Assembly: GCA_933228895.1 (NCBI GenBank) | Contig: OW121852.1 | Span: forward strand, 109,885,544 to 109,949,543 | DNA: 64,000 nucleotides | Direction: 5' to 3' | From: Platycnemis pennipes | Lineage: Eukaryota; Arthropoda; Insecta; Odonata; Platycnemididae | Shown: positions 1-9,752 of the stretch, one piece after another | Layout: the number at the start of each line of letters is the position of its first letter | Numbering within the stretch: the first letter of the stretch is position 1 | Made by a program: the position numbers and the translations under genes | Notes under the pieces: generated by a model | Databases searched by the model: none | Told to the model about the DNA's origin: nothing | What the model saw: the letters and a program-made list of their open reading frames with translations, nothing else

Positions 1-11
1 TTTATGGGAAT

Positions 12-270
12 ATTTTCGGTGACGGGAATCGCATTTTGGGAAAATGAAAAAAGGCGATTTGCGGGAAAAGGAAGCGTCGGAGAGGAAAACGGATGAAATT
101 TTTGGGGGAATCCAAAAGGGGGAATGTTGGAAATCCGTCCCGCGTCCATTGACATGTAGTCACTCCACTCACGAGGTACGGGGTTCGATACCCGGAGTTG
201 TAATGCGTATCACATACTCCGAAGGATACTGGTGCATTCCGAAAAATGCAGCAGTTAATCCTGATGCCTG
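12..270 (+). repeat. Arm A of the internal inverted duplication (representative: U1)
   Basis: The reverse complement of this segment aligns along its whole length with 405-665. Five exact anchor blocks keep a constant coordinate sum of 675-677: 21-36 with 639-654 (16 bp), 144-155 with 522-533 (12 bp), 172-179 with 498-505, 210-215 with 461-466, and 261-268 with 408-415. Between anchors the similarity is partial, about two thirds by eye, with small gaps. The mirror axis is near 338. Arm A is rich in G and A on the plus strand (20-130) and rich in CpG. The same arms occur in every unit at +1,219-bp steps. Similarity may extend outward by another 60-80 bp into the end of the preceding unit, but that part is too weak to be sure of by eye. 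Confidence 0.85.
179..195 (+). promoter_or_regulatory. tRNA T-arm-like / Pol III B-box-like site (one per unit; U1 shown)
   Basis: The sequence CGGGGTTCGATACCCGG has a seven-base loop TTCGATA between stems CGGGG and CCCGG; four of the five stem pairs form. The core GGTTCGATACC is one base off the Pol III B-box consensus GGTTCRANTCC. In U3 and U4 position 190 is T, which gives the exact core GGTTCGATTCC. Other variants are g194t (U2, U6, U24, U28, U33, U45), t198g beside it (U11, U13, U15, U40, U41) and a188g in U53. I find no good A box 30-60 bp upstream, and no acceptor or anticodon arm, so this is not a tRNA gene. It may be a relic of a tRNA-derived element or a chance match. Confidence 0.4.
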
Positions 271-285
271 ATTCTTCGGGAACAG

Positions 286-291
286 TTTTTT
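286..291 (+). terminator. T6 run downstream of the B-box-like site
   Basis: Six consecutive T residues in a plus-strand context (CAGTTTTTTCTTG) form the first run of four or more T after the B-box-like site, about 95 bp downstream. Such runs terminate RNA polymerase III. This would matter only if the B-box-like site really recruits TFIIIC. The run is present in every unit I compared. Confidence 0.2.
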
Positions 292-368
292 CTTGAGGAG
301 GGAAAGGAATTAGTTACTGATATCATCTTTACTATTATTCCTTGATTTTATATCTGACTTACGTCCTT

Positions 369-394
369 GCGTTTGGCTATTGGCTTCCAAACGC
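369..394. other. Small perfect hairpin in the spacer between the arms
   Basis: GCGTTTGG (369-376) and CCAAACGC (387-394) are perfect reverse complements separated by a 10-base loop. The flanking CCTT (365-368) and AAGG (399-402) can add outer pairs across a four-base bulge. It is repeated in every unit. Its axis (about 381) differs from the axis of the large inverted duplication (about 338), so it is a separate structure. Confidence 0.6.
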
Positions 395-404
395 TTGCAA
401 GGTA

Positions 405-665
405 TCCGGCATCAGTGTTGAGAGCTGATCGTTTTGGACGGCACAGAAATATTTCAATGCATGTGAGAAGCAATACAATCCTGTGGTTAAAACCCCTGTA
501 CCTCGAGACTTGAGAGAGAATATGTCAATGGACAATGGACTGCTCTCAAGGGTTCTCTTTTATGCATCTCCTTAAAAGTTTTTCCATTTTCGCCACCGAA
601 TCCTCATTTACCCGGAGAACGAAATTTATCCTACCCTTAAATGCGATTCCCGTCTCAAAGGAAAA
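405..665 (-). repeat. Arm B of the internal inverted duplication (representative: U1)
   Basis: This is the reverse-complement partner of arm A. It holds the counterparts of arm A's GTCCATTGACAT block (522-533), the CGAGGTAC block preceding the B-box-like site (498-505), and the GACGGGAATCGCATTT block (639-654). The counterpart of the arm A T-arm-like site lies at about 480-497 and is polymorphic in the array: GTGGTTCAAACC, GTGGTTAAAACC or GTAGTTCAAACC. Because the arms are inverted, the plus strand here corresponds to the minus strand of arm A. This is why open frames on the two arms share the peptide word NAIPV. Confidence 0.85.
648..664 (-). promoter_or_regulatory. CENP-B-box-like 17-mer (one per complete unit; U1 shown)
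   Basis: Read on the minus strand the 17 bases are TTTCCTTTGAGACGGGA. Against the mammalian CENP-B box YTTCGTTGGAARCGGGA they agree at 14 of 17 positions. Of the nine bases regarded as essential (TTCG, A, CGGG with their spacing) eight are present; the mismatch is C for G at position 5. The motif looked unchanged in every unit I compared, so it recurs at 1,219-bp spacing. It lies at the outer end of arm B, overlapping the strongest inverted-repeat anchor. Whether the host has a CENP-B-like protein is unknown, and the essential-base mismatch could abolish binding. Confidence 0.35.
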
Positions 666-739
666 TCCCTACTGCAAAAGGCGAATGAACCTTACCTTCA
701 AAAACTGTAGTGTAATCGAGGAAATTATAAAAAATGAAC

Positions 740-1086
740 TACTACAATATTTTTACTGTATTTCTCATAACTCCCCAAAGAACAGAAATAACTAACACCA
801 TTATCCATTTGAGCATTAGGAATCATTAGACTGAAAATTGTATCATATGCATGGAAAAAGTAATATCATTGTCTGTAGTTATCTTAATTTTCATTCGCAA
901 ATATTCTTCTCTACCTTATTCCTGGTTGAAATTGTCACTGCAAATTGCTTTATTTGAAATGAATATCAATGAAATCCCTACAAATTAGTCGCTCTATCTC
1001 TTCAAAAATTTCTCATCTTCAGCAACTATGAAAGAAAAATATAAAAAATGTGTGCTTCCGGGTTTATAAATTCCTAAAACAGTAGA
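740..1086. other. AT-rich part of the unit without a recognised feature
   Basis: This stretch has few CpG dinucleotides and no convincing gene, RNA or long inverted repeat. It contains the array marker at unit position 840 (G or T). The word AAATCCCTAC here (about 973-982) repeats a word in arm B (about 664-673), probably by chance. The same content recurs in each unit. Confidence 0.6.
1040..1071 (+). promoter_or_regulatory. Two TATA-like words in the AT-rich part of the unit
   Basis: TATAAAAAA at 1040-1048 and TATAAAT at 1065-1071 resemble TATA boxes. They sit in AT-rich DNA where such words arise easily, and no initiator or gene follows. They are listed only as candidate start points for satellite transcription. 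Confidence 0.12.
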
Positions 1087-1219
1087 TTAAAGTAATTTCC
1101 ATCTAGGAGACGGATTCTCCGGCGAAATTTCCACAGTTCTAAGTGTGAGGATCCACAACTTTTCATGGAAACGAATTTTCTGCCGTTCAAATTGGCGGTA
1201 GTTTCTGAGGGAAAAAGGG

Positions 1220-2438
1220 TTTATGGGAATATTTTCGGTGACGGGAATCGCATTTTGGGAAAATGAAAAAAGGCGATTTGCGGGAAAAGGAAGCGTCGGA
1301 GAGGAAAACGGATGAAATTTTTGGGGGAATCTAGAAGGGGGAATGTTGGAAATCCGTCCCGCGTCCATTGACATGTAGTCACTCCACTCACGAGGTACGG
1401 GGTTCGATACCCTGAGTTGTAATGCGTATCACATACTCCGAAGGATACTTGTGCATTCCGAAAAATGCAGCAGTTAATCCTGATGCCTGATTCTTCGGGA
1501 ACAGTTTTTTCTTGAGGAGGGAAAGGAATTAGTTACTGATATCATCTTTACTATTATTCCTTGATTTTATATCTGACTTACGTCCTTGCGTTTGGCTATT
1601 GGCTTCCAAACGCTTGCAAGGTATCCGGCATCAGTGTTGAGAGCTGATCGTTTTGGACGGCACAGAAATATTTCAATGCATGTGAGAAGCAATACAATCC
1701 TGTGGTTCAAACCCCTGTACCTCGAGACTTGAGTGAGAATACGTCAATGGACAATGGACTGCTCTCAAGGGTTCTCTTTTATGCATCTCCTTAAAAGTTT
1801 TTCCATTTTCGCCACCGAATCCTCATTTACCCGGAGAACGAAATTATTCCTACCCTTAAATGCGATTCCCGTCTCAAAGGAAAATCCCTACTGCAAAAGG
1901 CGAATGAACCTTACCTTCAAAAACTGTAGTGTAATCGAGGAAATTATAAAAAATGATCTACTACAATATTTTTACTGTATTTCTCATAACTCCCCAAAGA
2001 ACAGAAATAACTAACACCATTATCCATTTGAGCATTAGGAATCATTAGACTGAAAATTGTATCATATGCATGGAAAAAGTAATATCATTGTCTGTAGTTA
2101 TCTTAATTTTCATTCGCAAATATTCTTCTCTACCTTATTCCTGGTTGAAATTGTCACTGCAAATTGCTTTATTTGAAATGAATATCAATGAAATCCCTAC
2201 AAATTAGTCGCTCTATCTCTTCAAAAATTTCTCATCTTCAGCAACTATGAAAGAAAAATATAAAAAATGTGTGCTTCCGGGTTTATAAATTCCTAAAACA
2301 GTAGATTAAAGGTATTTCCATCTAGGAGACGGATTCTCCGGCGAAATTTCCACAGTTCTAAGTGTGAGGATCCACAACTTTTCATGGAAACGAATTTTCT
2401 GCCGTTCAAATTGGCGGTAGTTTCTGAGGGAAAAAGGG
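1220..2438 (+). repeat. Unit U2
   Basis: Head SR; 194 T; 231 T; 489 C; 523 C; 627-628 AT; 1094 T. Private ATGATCTAC where other units have ATGAACTAC (arm B side). Confidence 0.97.
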
Positions 2439-3657
2439 TTTATGGGAATATTTTCGGTGACGGGAATCGCATTTTGGGAAAATGAAAAAAGGCGATTTGC
2501 GGGAAAAGGAAGCGTCGGAGAGGAAAACGGATGAAATTTTTGGGGGAATCAAGAAGGGGAAATGTTGGAAATCCGTCCCGCGTCCATTGACATGTAGTCA
2601 CTCCACTCACGAGGTACGGGGTTCGATTCCCGGAGTTGTAATGCGTATCACATACTCCGAAGGATACTGGTGCATTCCGAAAAATGCAGCAGTTAATCCT
2701 GATGCCTGATTCTTCGGGAACAGTTTTTTCTTGAGGAGGGAAAGGAATTAGTTACTGATATCATCTTTACTATTATTCCTTGATTTTATATCTGACTTAC
2801 GTCCTTGCGTTTGGCTATTGGCTTCCAAACGCTTGCAAGGTATCCGGCATCAGTGTTGAGAGCTGATCGTTTTGGACGGCACAGAAATATTTCAATGCAT
2901 GTGAGAAGCAATACAATCCTGTGGTTCAAACCCCTGTACCTCGAGACTTGAGTGAGAATACGTCAATGGACAATGGACTGCTCTCAAGGGTTCTCTTTTA
3001 TGCATCTCCTTAAAAGTTTTTCCATTTTCGCCACCGAATCCTCATTTACCCGGAGAACGAAATTATTCCTACCCTTAAATGCGATTCCCGTCTCAAAGGA
3101 AAATCCCTACTGCAAAAGGCGAATGAACCTTACCTTCAAAAACTGTAGTGTAATCGAGGAAATTATAAAAAATGAACTACTACAATATTTTTACTGTATT
3201 TCTCATAACTCCCCAAAGAACAGAAATAACTAACACCATTATCCATTTGAGCATTAGGAATCATTAGACTGAAAATTGTATCATATGCATGGAAAAAGTA
3301 ATATCATTGTCTGTAGTTATCTTAATTTTCATTCGCAAATATTCTTCTCTACCTTATTCCTGGTTGAAATTGTCACTGCAAATTGCTTTATTTGAAATGA
3401 ATATCAATGAAATCCCTACAAATTAGTCGCTCTATCTCTTCAAAAATTTCTCATCTTCAGCAACTATGAAAGAAAAATATAAAAAATGTGTGCTTCCGGG
3501 TTTATAAATTCCTAAAACAGTAGATTAAAGGTATTTCCATCTAGGAGACGGATTCTCCGGCGAAATTTCCACAGTTCTAAGTGTGAGGATCCACAAATTT
3601 TCATGGAAACGAATTTTCTGCCGTTCAAATTGGCGGTAGTTTCTGAGGGAAAAAGGG
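2439..3657 (+). repeat. Unit U3
   Basis: Private head AATCAAGAAGGGGAA (S-like); 190 T, giving a perfect B-box core; 231 G; 523 C; 627-628 AT; 1094 T. Private CACAAATTTTC near 3592 in place of CACAACTTTTC. Confidence 0.97.
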
Positions 3658-4876
3658 TTTATGGGAATATTTTCGGTGACGGGAATCGCATTTTGGGAAA
3701 ATGAAAAAAGGCGATTTGCGGGAAAAGGAAGCGTCGGAGAGGAAAACGGATGAAATTTTTGGGGGAATCCAGAAGGGGAAATGTTGGAAATCCGTCCCGC
3801 GTCCATTGACATGTAGTCACTCCACTCACGAGGTACGGGGTTCGATTCCCGGAGTTGTAATGCGTATCACATACTCCGAAGGATACTGGTGCATTCCGAA
3901 AAATGCAGCAGTTAATCCTGATGCCTGATTCTTCGGGAACAGTTTTTTCTTGAGGAGGGAAAGGAATTAGTTACTGATATCATCTTTACTATTATTCCTT
4001 GATTTTATATCTGACTTACGTCCTTGCGTTTGGCTATTGGCTTCCAAACGCTTGCAAGGTATCCGGCATCAGTGTTGAGAGCTGATCGTTTTGGACGGCA
4101 CAGAAATATTTCAATGCATGTGAGAAGCAATACAATCCTGTGGTTAAAACCCCTGTACCTCGAGACTTGAGAGAGAATATGTCAATGGACAATGGACTGC
4201 TCTCAAGGGTTCTCTTTTATGCATCTCCTTAAAAGTTTTTCCATTTTCGCCACCGAATCCTCATTTACCCGGAGAACGAAATTTATCCTACCCTTAAATG
4301 CGATTCCCGTCTCAAAGGAAAATCCCTACTGCAAAAGGCGAATGAACCTTACCTTCAAAAACTGTAGTGTAATCGAGGAAATTATAAAAAATGAACTACT
4401 ACAATATTTTTACTGTATTTCTCATAACTCCCCAAAGAACAGAAATAACTAACACCATTATCCATTTGAGCATTAGGAATCATTAGACTGAAAATTGTAT
4501 CATATGCATGGAAAAAGTAATATCATTGTCTGTAGTTATCTTAATTTTCATTCGCAAATATTCTTCTCTACCTTATTCCTGGTTGAAATTGTCACTGCAA
4601 ATTGCTTTATTTGAAATGAATATCAATGAAATCCCTACAAATTAGTCGCTCTATCTCTTCAAAAATTTCTCATCTTCAGCAACTATGAAAGAAAAATATA
4701 AAAAATGTGTGCTTCCGGGTTTATAAATTCCTAAAACAGTAGATTAAAGGAATTTCCATCTAGGAGACGGATTCTCCGGCGAAATTTCCACAGTTCTAAG
4801 TGTGAGGATCCACAACTTTTCATGGAAACGAATTTTCTGCCGTTCAAATTGGCGGTAGTTTCTGAGGGAAAAAGGG
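3658..4876 (+). repeat. Unit U4
   Basis: Head S; 190 T (perfect B-box core, shared only with U3); 231 G; 489 A; 515 A. Confidence 0.97.
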
Positions 4877-6095
4877 TTTATGGGAATATTTTCGGTGACG
4901 GGAATCGCATTTTGGGAAAATGAAAAAAGGCGATTTGCGGGAAAAGGAAGCGTCGGAGAGGAAAACGGATGAAATTTTTGGGGGAATCCAAAAGGGGGAA
5001 TGTTGGAAATCCGTCCCGCGTCCATTGACATGTAGTCACTCCACTCACGAGGTACGGGGTTCGATACCCGGAGTTGTAATGCGTATCACATACTCCGAAG
5101 GATACTTGTGCATTCCGAAAAATGCAGCAGTTAATCCTGATGCCTGATTCTTCGGGAACAGTTTTTTCTTGAGGAGGGAAAGGAATTAGTTACTGATATC
5201 ATCTTTACTATTATTCCTTGATTTTATATCTGACTTACGTCCTTGCGTTTGGCTATTGGCTTCCAAACGCTTGCAAGGTATCCGGCATCAGTGTTGAGAG
5301 CTGATCGTTTTGGACGGCACAGAAATATTTCAATGCATGTGAGAAGCAATACAATCCTGTGGTTCAAACCCCTGTACCTCGAGACTTGAGTGAGAATACG
5401 TCAATGGACAATGGACTGCTCTCAAGGGTTCTCTTTTATGCATCTCCTTAAAAGTTTTTCCATTTTCGCCACCGAATCCTCATTTACCCGGAGAACGAAA
5501 TTTATCCTACCCTTAAATGCGATTCCCGTCTCAAAGGAAAATCCCTACTGCAAAAGGCGAATGAACCTTACCTTCAAAAACTGTAGTGTAATCGAGGAAA
5601 TTATAAAAAATGAACTACTACAATATTTTTACTGTATTTCTCATAACTCCCCAAAGAACAGAAATAACTAACACCATTATCCATTTGAGCATTAGGAATC
5701 ATTAGACTGAAAATTGTATCATATGCATGGAAAAAGTAATATCATTGTCTGTAGTTATCTTAATTTTCATTCGCAAATATTCTTCTCTACCTTATTCCTG
5801 GTTGAAATTGTCACTGCAAATTGCTTTATTTGAAATGAATATCAATGAAATCCCTACAAATTAGTCGCTCTATCTCTTCAAAAATTTCTCATCTTCAGCA
5901 ACTATGAAAGAAAAATATAAAAAATGTGTGCTTCCGGGTTTATAAATTCCTAAAACAGTAGATTAAAGGAATTTCCATCTAGGAGACGGATTCTCCGGCG
6001 AAATTTCCACAGTTCTAAGTGTGAGGATCCACAACTTTTCATGGAAACGAATTTTCTGCCGTTCAAATTGGCGGTAGTTTCTGAGGGAAAAAGGG
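4877..6095 (+). repeat. Unit U5
   Basis: Head F; 231 T; 489 C; 523 C. Same markers as U8, three units on. Confidence 0.97.
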
Positions 6096-7314
6096 TTTAT
6101 GGGAATATTTTCGGTGACGGGAATCGCATTTTGGGAAAATGAAAAAAGGCGATTTGCGGGAAAAGGAAGCGTCGGAGAGGAAAACGTATGAAATTTTTGG
6201 GGGCATCCAAGAGGGGGAATGTTGGAAATCCGTCCCGCGTCTATTGACATGTAGTCACTCCACTCACGAGGTACGGGGTTCGATACCCTGAGTTGTAATG
6301 CGTATCACATACTCCGAAGGATACTTGTGCATTCCGAAAAATGCAGCAGTTAATCCTGATGCCTGATTCTTCGGGAACAGTTTTTTCTTGAGGAGGGAAA
6401 GGAATTAGTTACTGATATCATCTTTACTATTATTCCTTGATTTTATATCTGACTTACGTCCTTGCGTTTGGCTATTGGCTTCCAAACGCTTGCAAGGTAT
6501 CCGGCATCAGTGTTGAGAGCTGATCGTTTTGGACGGCACAGAAATATTTCAATGCATGTGAGAAGCAATACAATCCTGTGGTTCAAACCCCTGTACCTCG
6601 AGACTTGAGTGAGAATACGTCAATGGACAATGGACTGCTCTCAAGGGTTCTCTTTTATGCATCTCCTTAAAAGTTTTTCCATTTTCGCCACCGAATCCTC
6701 ATTTACCCGGAGAACGAAATTATTCCTACCCTTAAATGCGATTCCCGTCTCAAAGGAAAATCCCTACTGCAAAAGGCGAATGAACCTTACCTTCAAAAAC
6801 TGTAGTGTAATCGAGGAAATTATAAAAAATGAACTACTACAATATTTTTACTGTATTTCTCATAACTCCCCAAAGAACAGAAATAACTAACACCATTATC
6901 CATTTGAGCATTAGGAATCATTAGACTGAAAATTGTATCATATGCATGGAAAAAGTAATATCATTGTCTGTAGTTATCTTAATTTTCATTCGCAAATATT
7001 CTTCTCTACCTTATTCCTGGTTGAAATTGTCACTGCAAATTGCTTTATTTGAAATGAATATCAATGAAATCCCTACAAATTAGTCGCTCTATCTCTTCAA
7101 AAATTTCTCATCTTCAGCAACTATGAAAGAAAAATATAAAAAATGTGTGCTTCCGGGTTTATAAATTCCTAAAACAGTAGATTAAAGGTATTTCCATCTA
7201 GGAGACGGATTCTCCGGCGAAATTTCCACAGTTCTAAGTGTGAGGATCCACAACTTTTCATGGAAACGAATTTTCTGCCGTTCAAATTGGCGGTAGTTTC
7301 TGAGGGAAAAAGGG
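6096..7314 (+). repeat. Unit U6
   Basis: Head L with 92 T, 109 C and 147 T in its first part; then 194 T, 231 T, 523 C, 627-628 AT and 1094 T. Its first ~160 bp match U9 and the rest matches U2, so it looks like a recombinant unit. Confidence 0.97.
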
Positions 7315-8533
7315 TTTATGGGAATATTTTCGGTGACGGGAATCGCATTTTGGGAAAATGAAAAAAGGCGATTTGCGGGAAAAGGAAGCGTCGGAGAGGA
7401 AAACGGATGAAATTTTTGGGGGAATCCAGAAGGGGAAATGTTGGAAATCCGTCCCGCGTCCATTGACATGTAGTCACTCCACTCACGAGGTACGGGGTTC
7501 GATACCCGGAGTTGTAATGCGTATCACATACTCCGAAGGATACTGGTGCATTCCGAAAAATGCAGCAGTTAATCCTGATGCCTGATTCTTCGGGAACAGT
7601 TTTTTCTTGAGGAGGGAAAGGAATTAGTTACTGATATCATCTTTACTATTATTCCTTGATTTTATATCTGACTTACGTCCTTGCGTTTGGCTATTGGCTT
7701 CCAAACGCTTGCAAGGTATCCGGCATCAGTGTTGAGAGCTGATCGTTTTGGACGGCACAGAAATATTTCAATGCATGTGAGAAGCAATACAATCCTGTGG
7801 TTAAAACCCCTGTACCTCGAGACTTGAGAGAGAATATGTCAATGGACAATGGACTGCTCTCAAGGGTTCTCTTTTATGCATCTCCTTAAAAGTTTTTCCA
7901 TTTTCGCCACCGAATCCTCATTTACCCGGAGAACGAAATTTATCCTACCCTTAAATGCGATTCCCGTCTCAAAGGAAAATCCCTACTGCAAAAGGCGAAT
8001 GAACCTTACCTTCAAAAACTGTAGTGTAATCGAGGAAATTATAAAAAATGAACTACTACAATATTTTTACTGTATTTCTCATAACTCCCCAAAGAACAGA
8101 AATAACTAACACCATTATCCATTTGAGCATTAGGAATCATTAGACTGAAAATTGTATCATATGCATGGAAAAAGTAATATCATTGTCTGTAGTTATCTTA
8201 ATTTTCATTCGCAAATATTCTTCTCTACCTTATTCCTGGTTGAAATTGTCACTGCAAATTGCTTTATTTGAAATGAATATCAATGAAATCCCTACAAATT
8301 AGTCGCTCTATCTCTTCAAAAATTTCTCATCTTCAGCAACTATGAAAGAAAAATATAAAAAATGTGTGCTTCCGGGTTTATAAATTCCTAAAACAGTAGA
8401 TTAAAGGAATTTCCATCTAGGAGACGGATTCTCCGGCGAAATTTCCACAGTTCTAAGTGTGAGGATCCACAACTTTTCATGGAAACGAATTTTCTGCCGT
8501 TCAAATTGGCGGTAGTTTCTGAGGGAAAAAGGG
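7315..8533 (+). repeat. Unit U7
   Basis: Head S; 231 G; 489 A; 515 A. Matches U4 except that 190 is A. Confidence 0.97.
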
Positions 8534-9752
8534 TTTATGGGAATATTTTCGGTGACGGGAATCGCATTTTGGGAAAATGAAAAAAGGCGATTTGCGGGAA
8601 AAGGAAGCGTCGGAGAGGAAAACGGATGAAATTTTTGGGGGAATCCAAAAGGGGGAATGTTGGAAATCCGTCCCGCGTCCATTGACATGTAGTCACTCCA
8701 CTCACGAGGTACGGGGTTCGATACCCGGAGTTGTAATGCGTATCACATACTCCGAAGGATACTTGTGCATTCCGAAAAATGCAGCAGTTAATCCTGATGC
8801 CTGATTCTTCGGGAACAGTTTTTTCTTGAGGAGGGAAAGGAATTAGTTACTGATATCATCTTTACTATTATTCCTTGATTTTATATCTGACTTACGTCCT
8901 TGCGTTTGGCTATTGGCTTCCAAACGCTTGCAAGGTATCCGGCATCAGTGTTGAGAGCTGATCGTTTTGGACGGCACAGAAATATTTCAATGCATGTGAG
9001 AAGCAATACAATCCTGTGGTTCAAACCCCTGTACCTCGAGACTTGAGTGAGAATACGTCAATGGACAATGGACTGCTCTCAAGGGTTCTCTTTTATGCAT
9101 CTCCTTAAAAGTTTTTCCATTTTCGCCACCGAATCCTCATTTACCCGGAGAACGAAATTTATCCTACCCTTAAATGCGATTCCCGTCTCAAAGGAAAATC
9201 CCTACTGCAAAAGGCGAATGAACCTTACCTTCAAAAACTGTAGTGTAATCGAGGAAATTATAAAAAATGAACTACTACAATATTTTTACTGTATTTCTCA
9301 TAACTCCCCAAAGAACAGAAATAACTAACACCATTATCCATTTGAGCATTAGGAATCATTAGACTGAAAATTGTATCATATGCATGGAAAAAGTAATATC
9401 ATTGTCTGTAGTTATCTTAATTTTCATTCGCAAATATTCTTCTCTACCTTATTCCTGGTTGAAATTGTCACTGCAAATTGCTTTATTTGAAATGAATATC
9501 AATGAAATCCCTACAAATTAGTCGCTCTATCTCTTCAAAAATTTCTCATCTTCAGCAACTATGAAAGAAAAATATAAAAAATGTGTGCTTCCGGGTTTAT
9601 AAATTCCTAAAACAGTAGATTAAAGGAATTTCCATCTAGGAGACGGATTCTCCGGCGAAATTTCCACAGTTCTAAGTGTGAGGATCCACAACTTTTCATG
9701 GAAACGAATTTTCTGCCGTTCAAATTGGCGGTAGTTTCTGAGGGAAAAAGGG
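8534..9752 (+). repeat. Unit U8
   Basis: Head F; 231 T; 489 C; 523 C. Same markers as U5. Confidence 0.97.

Larger units (their letters stand above)
1..1219 (+). repeat. Unit U1
   Basis: Head F; 231 G; 489 A; 515 A; 523 T. Private G to T at 1093. Used as the reference for unit coordinates. Confidence 0.97.

Noticed and set aside
10..26. CENP-B-box-like sequence in arm A (TTTTCGGTGACGGGA)
   Set aside because: It has TTCG and CGGG but the spacing is three bases short, and only 11 of 17 positions agree without gaps.
140..215. Complete tRNA gene around the T-arm-like site
   Set aside because: No A box, D arm, anticodon arm or acceptor stem can be built; only the T-arm resembles a tRNA.
44..271. 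75-codon plus-strand open frame repeated in most units
   Set aside because: It is interrupted by a stop in six units (194 T) and by a frameshift in U19, spans the tRNA-like site, resembles no protein I know, and overlaps an antisense frame. Its recurrence is explained by tandem repetition.
1160..1176. CENP-B-box-like TTTTCATGGAAACGAAT at the end of the unit
   Set aside because: 11 of 17 positions agree, but the TTCG and CGGG essential bases are largely missing.
1087..1374. 95-codon minus-strand open frame, one per unit
   Set aside because: Stopped in U3 and U43, altered in U19, no domain, and antisense to the 75-codon frame. No coding evidence.
1733..2014. 86/93-codon plus-strand open frame in arm B, one per unit
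   Set aside because: Length depends on a single polymorphism at 515, there is no recognisable domain, and its similarity to the minus-strand frame comes from the inverted duplication.
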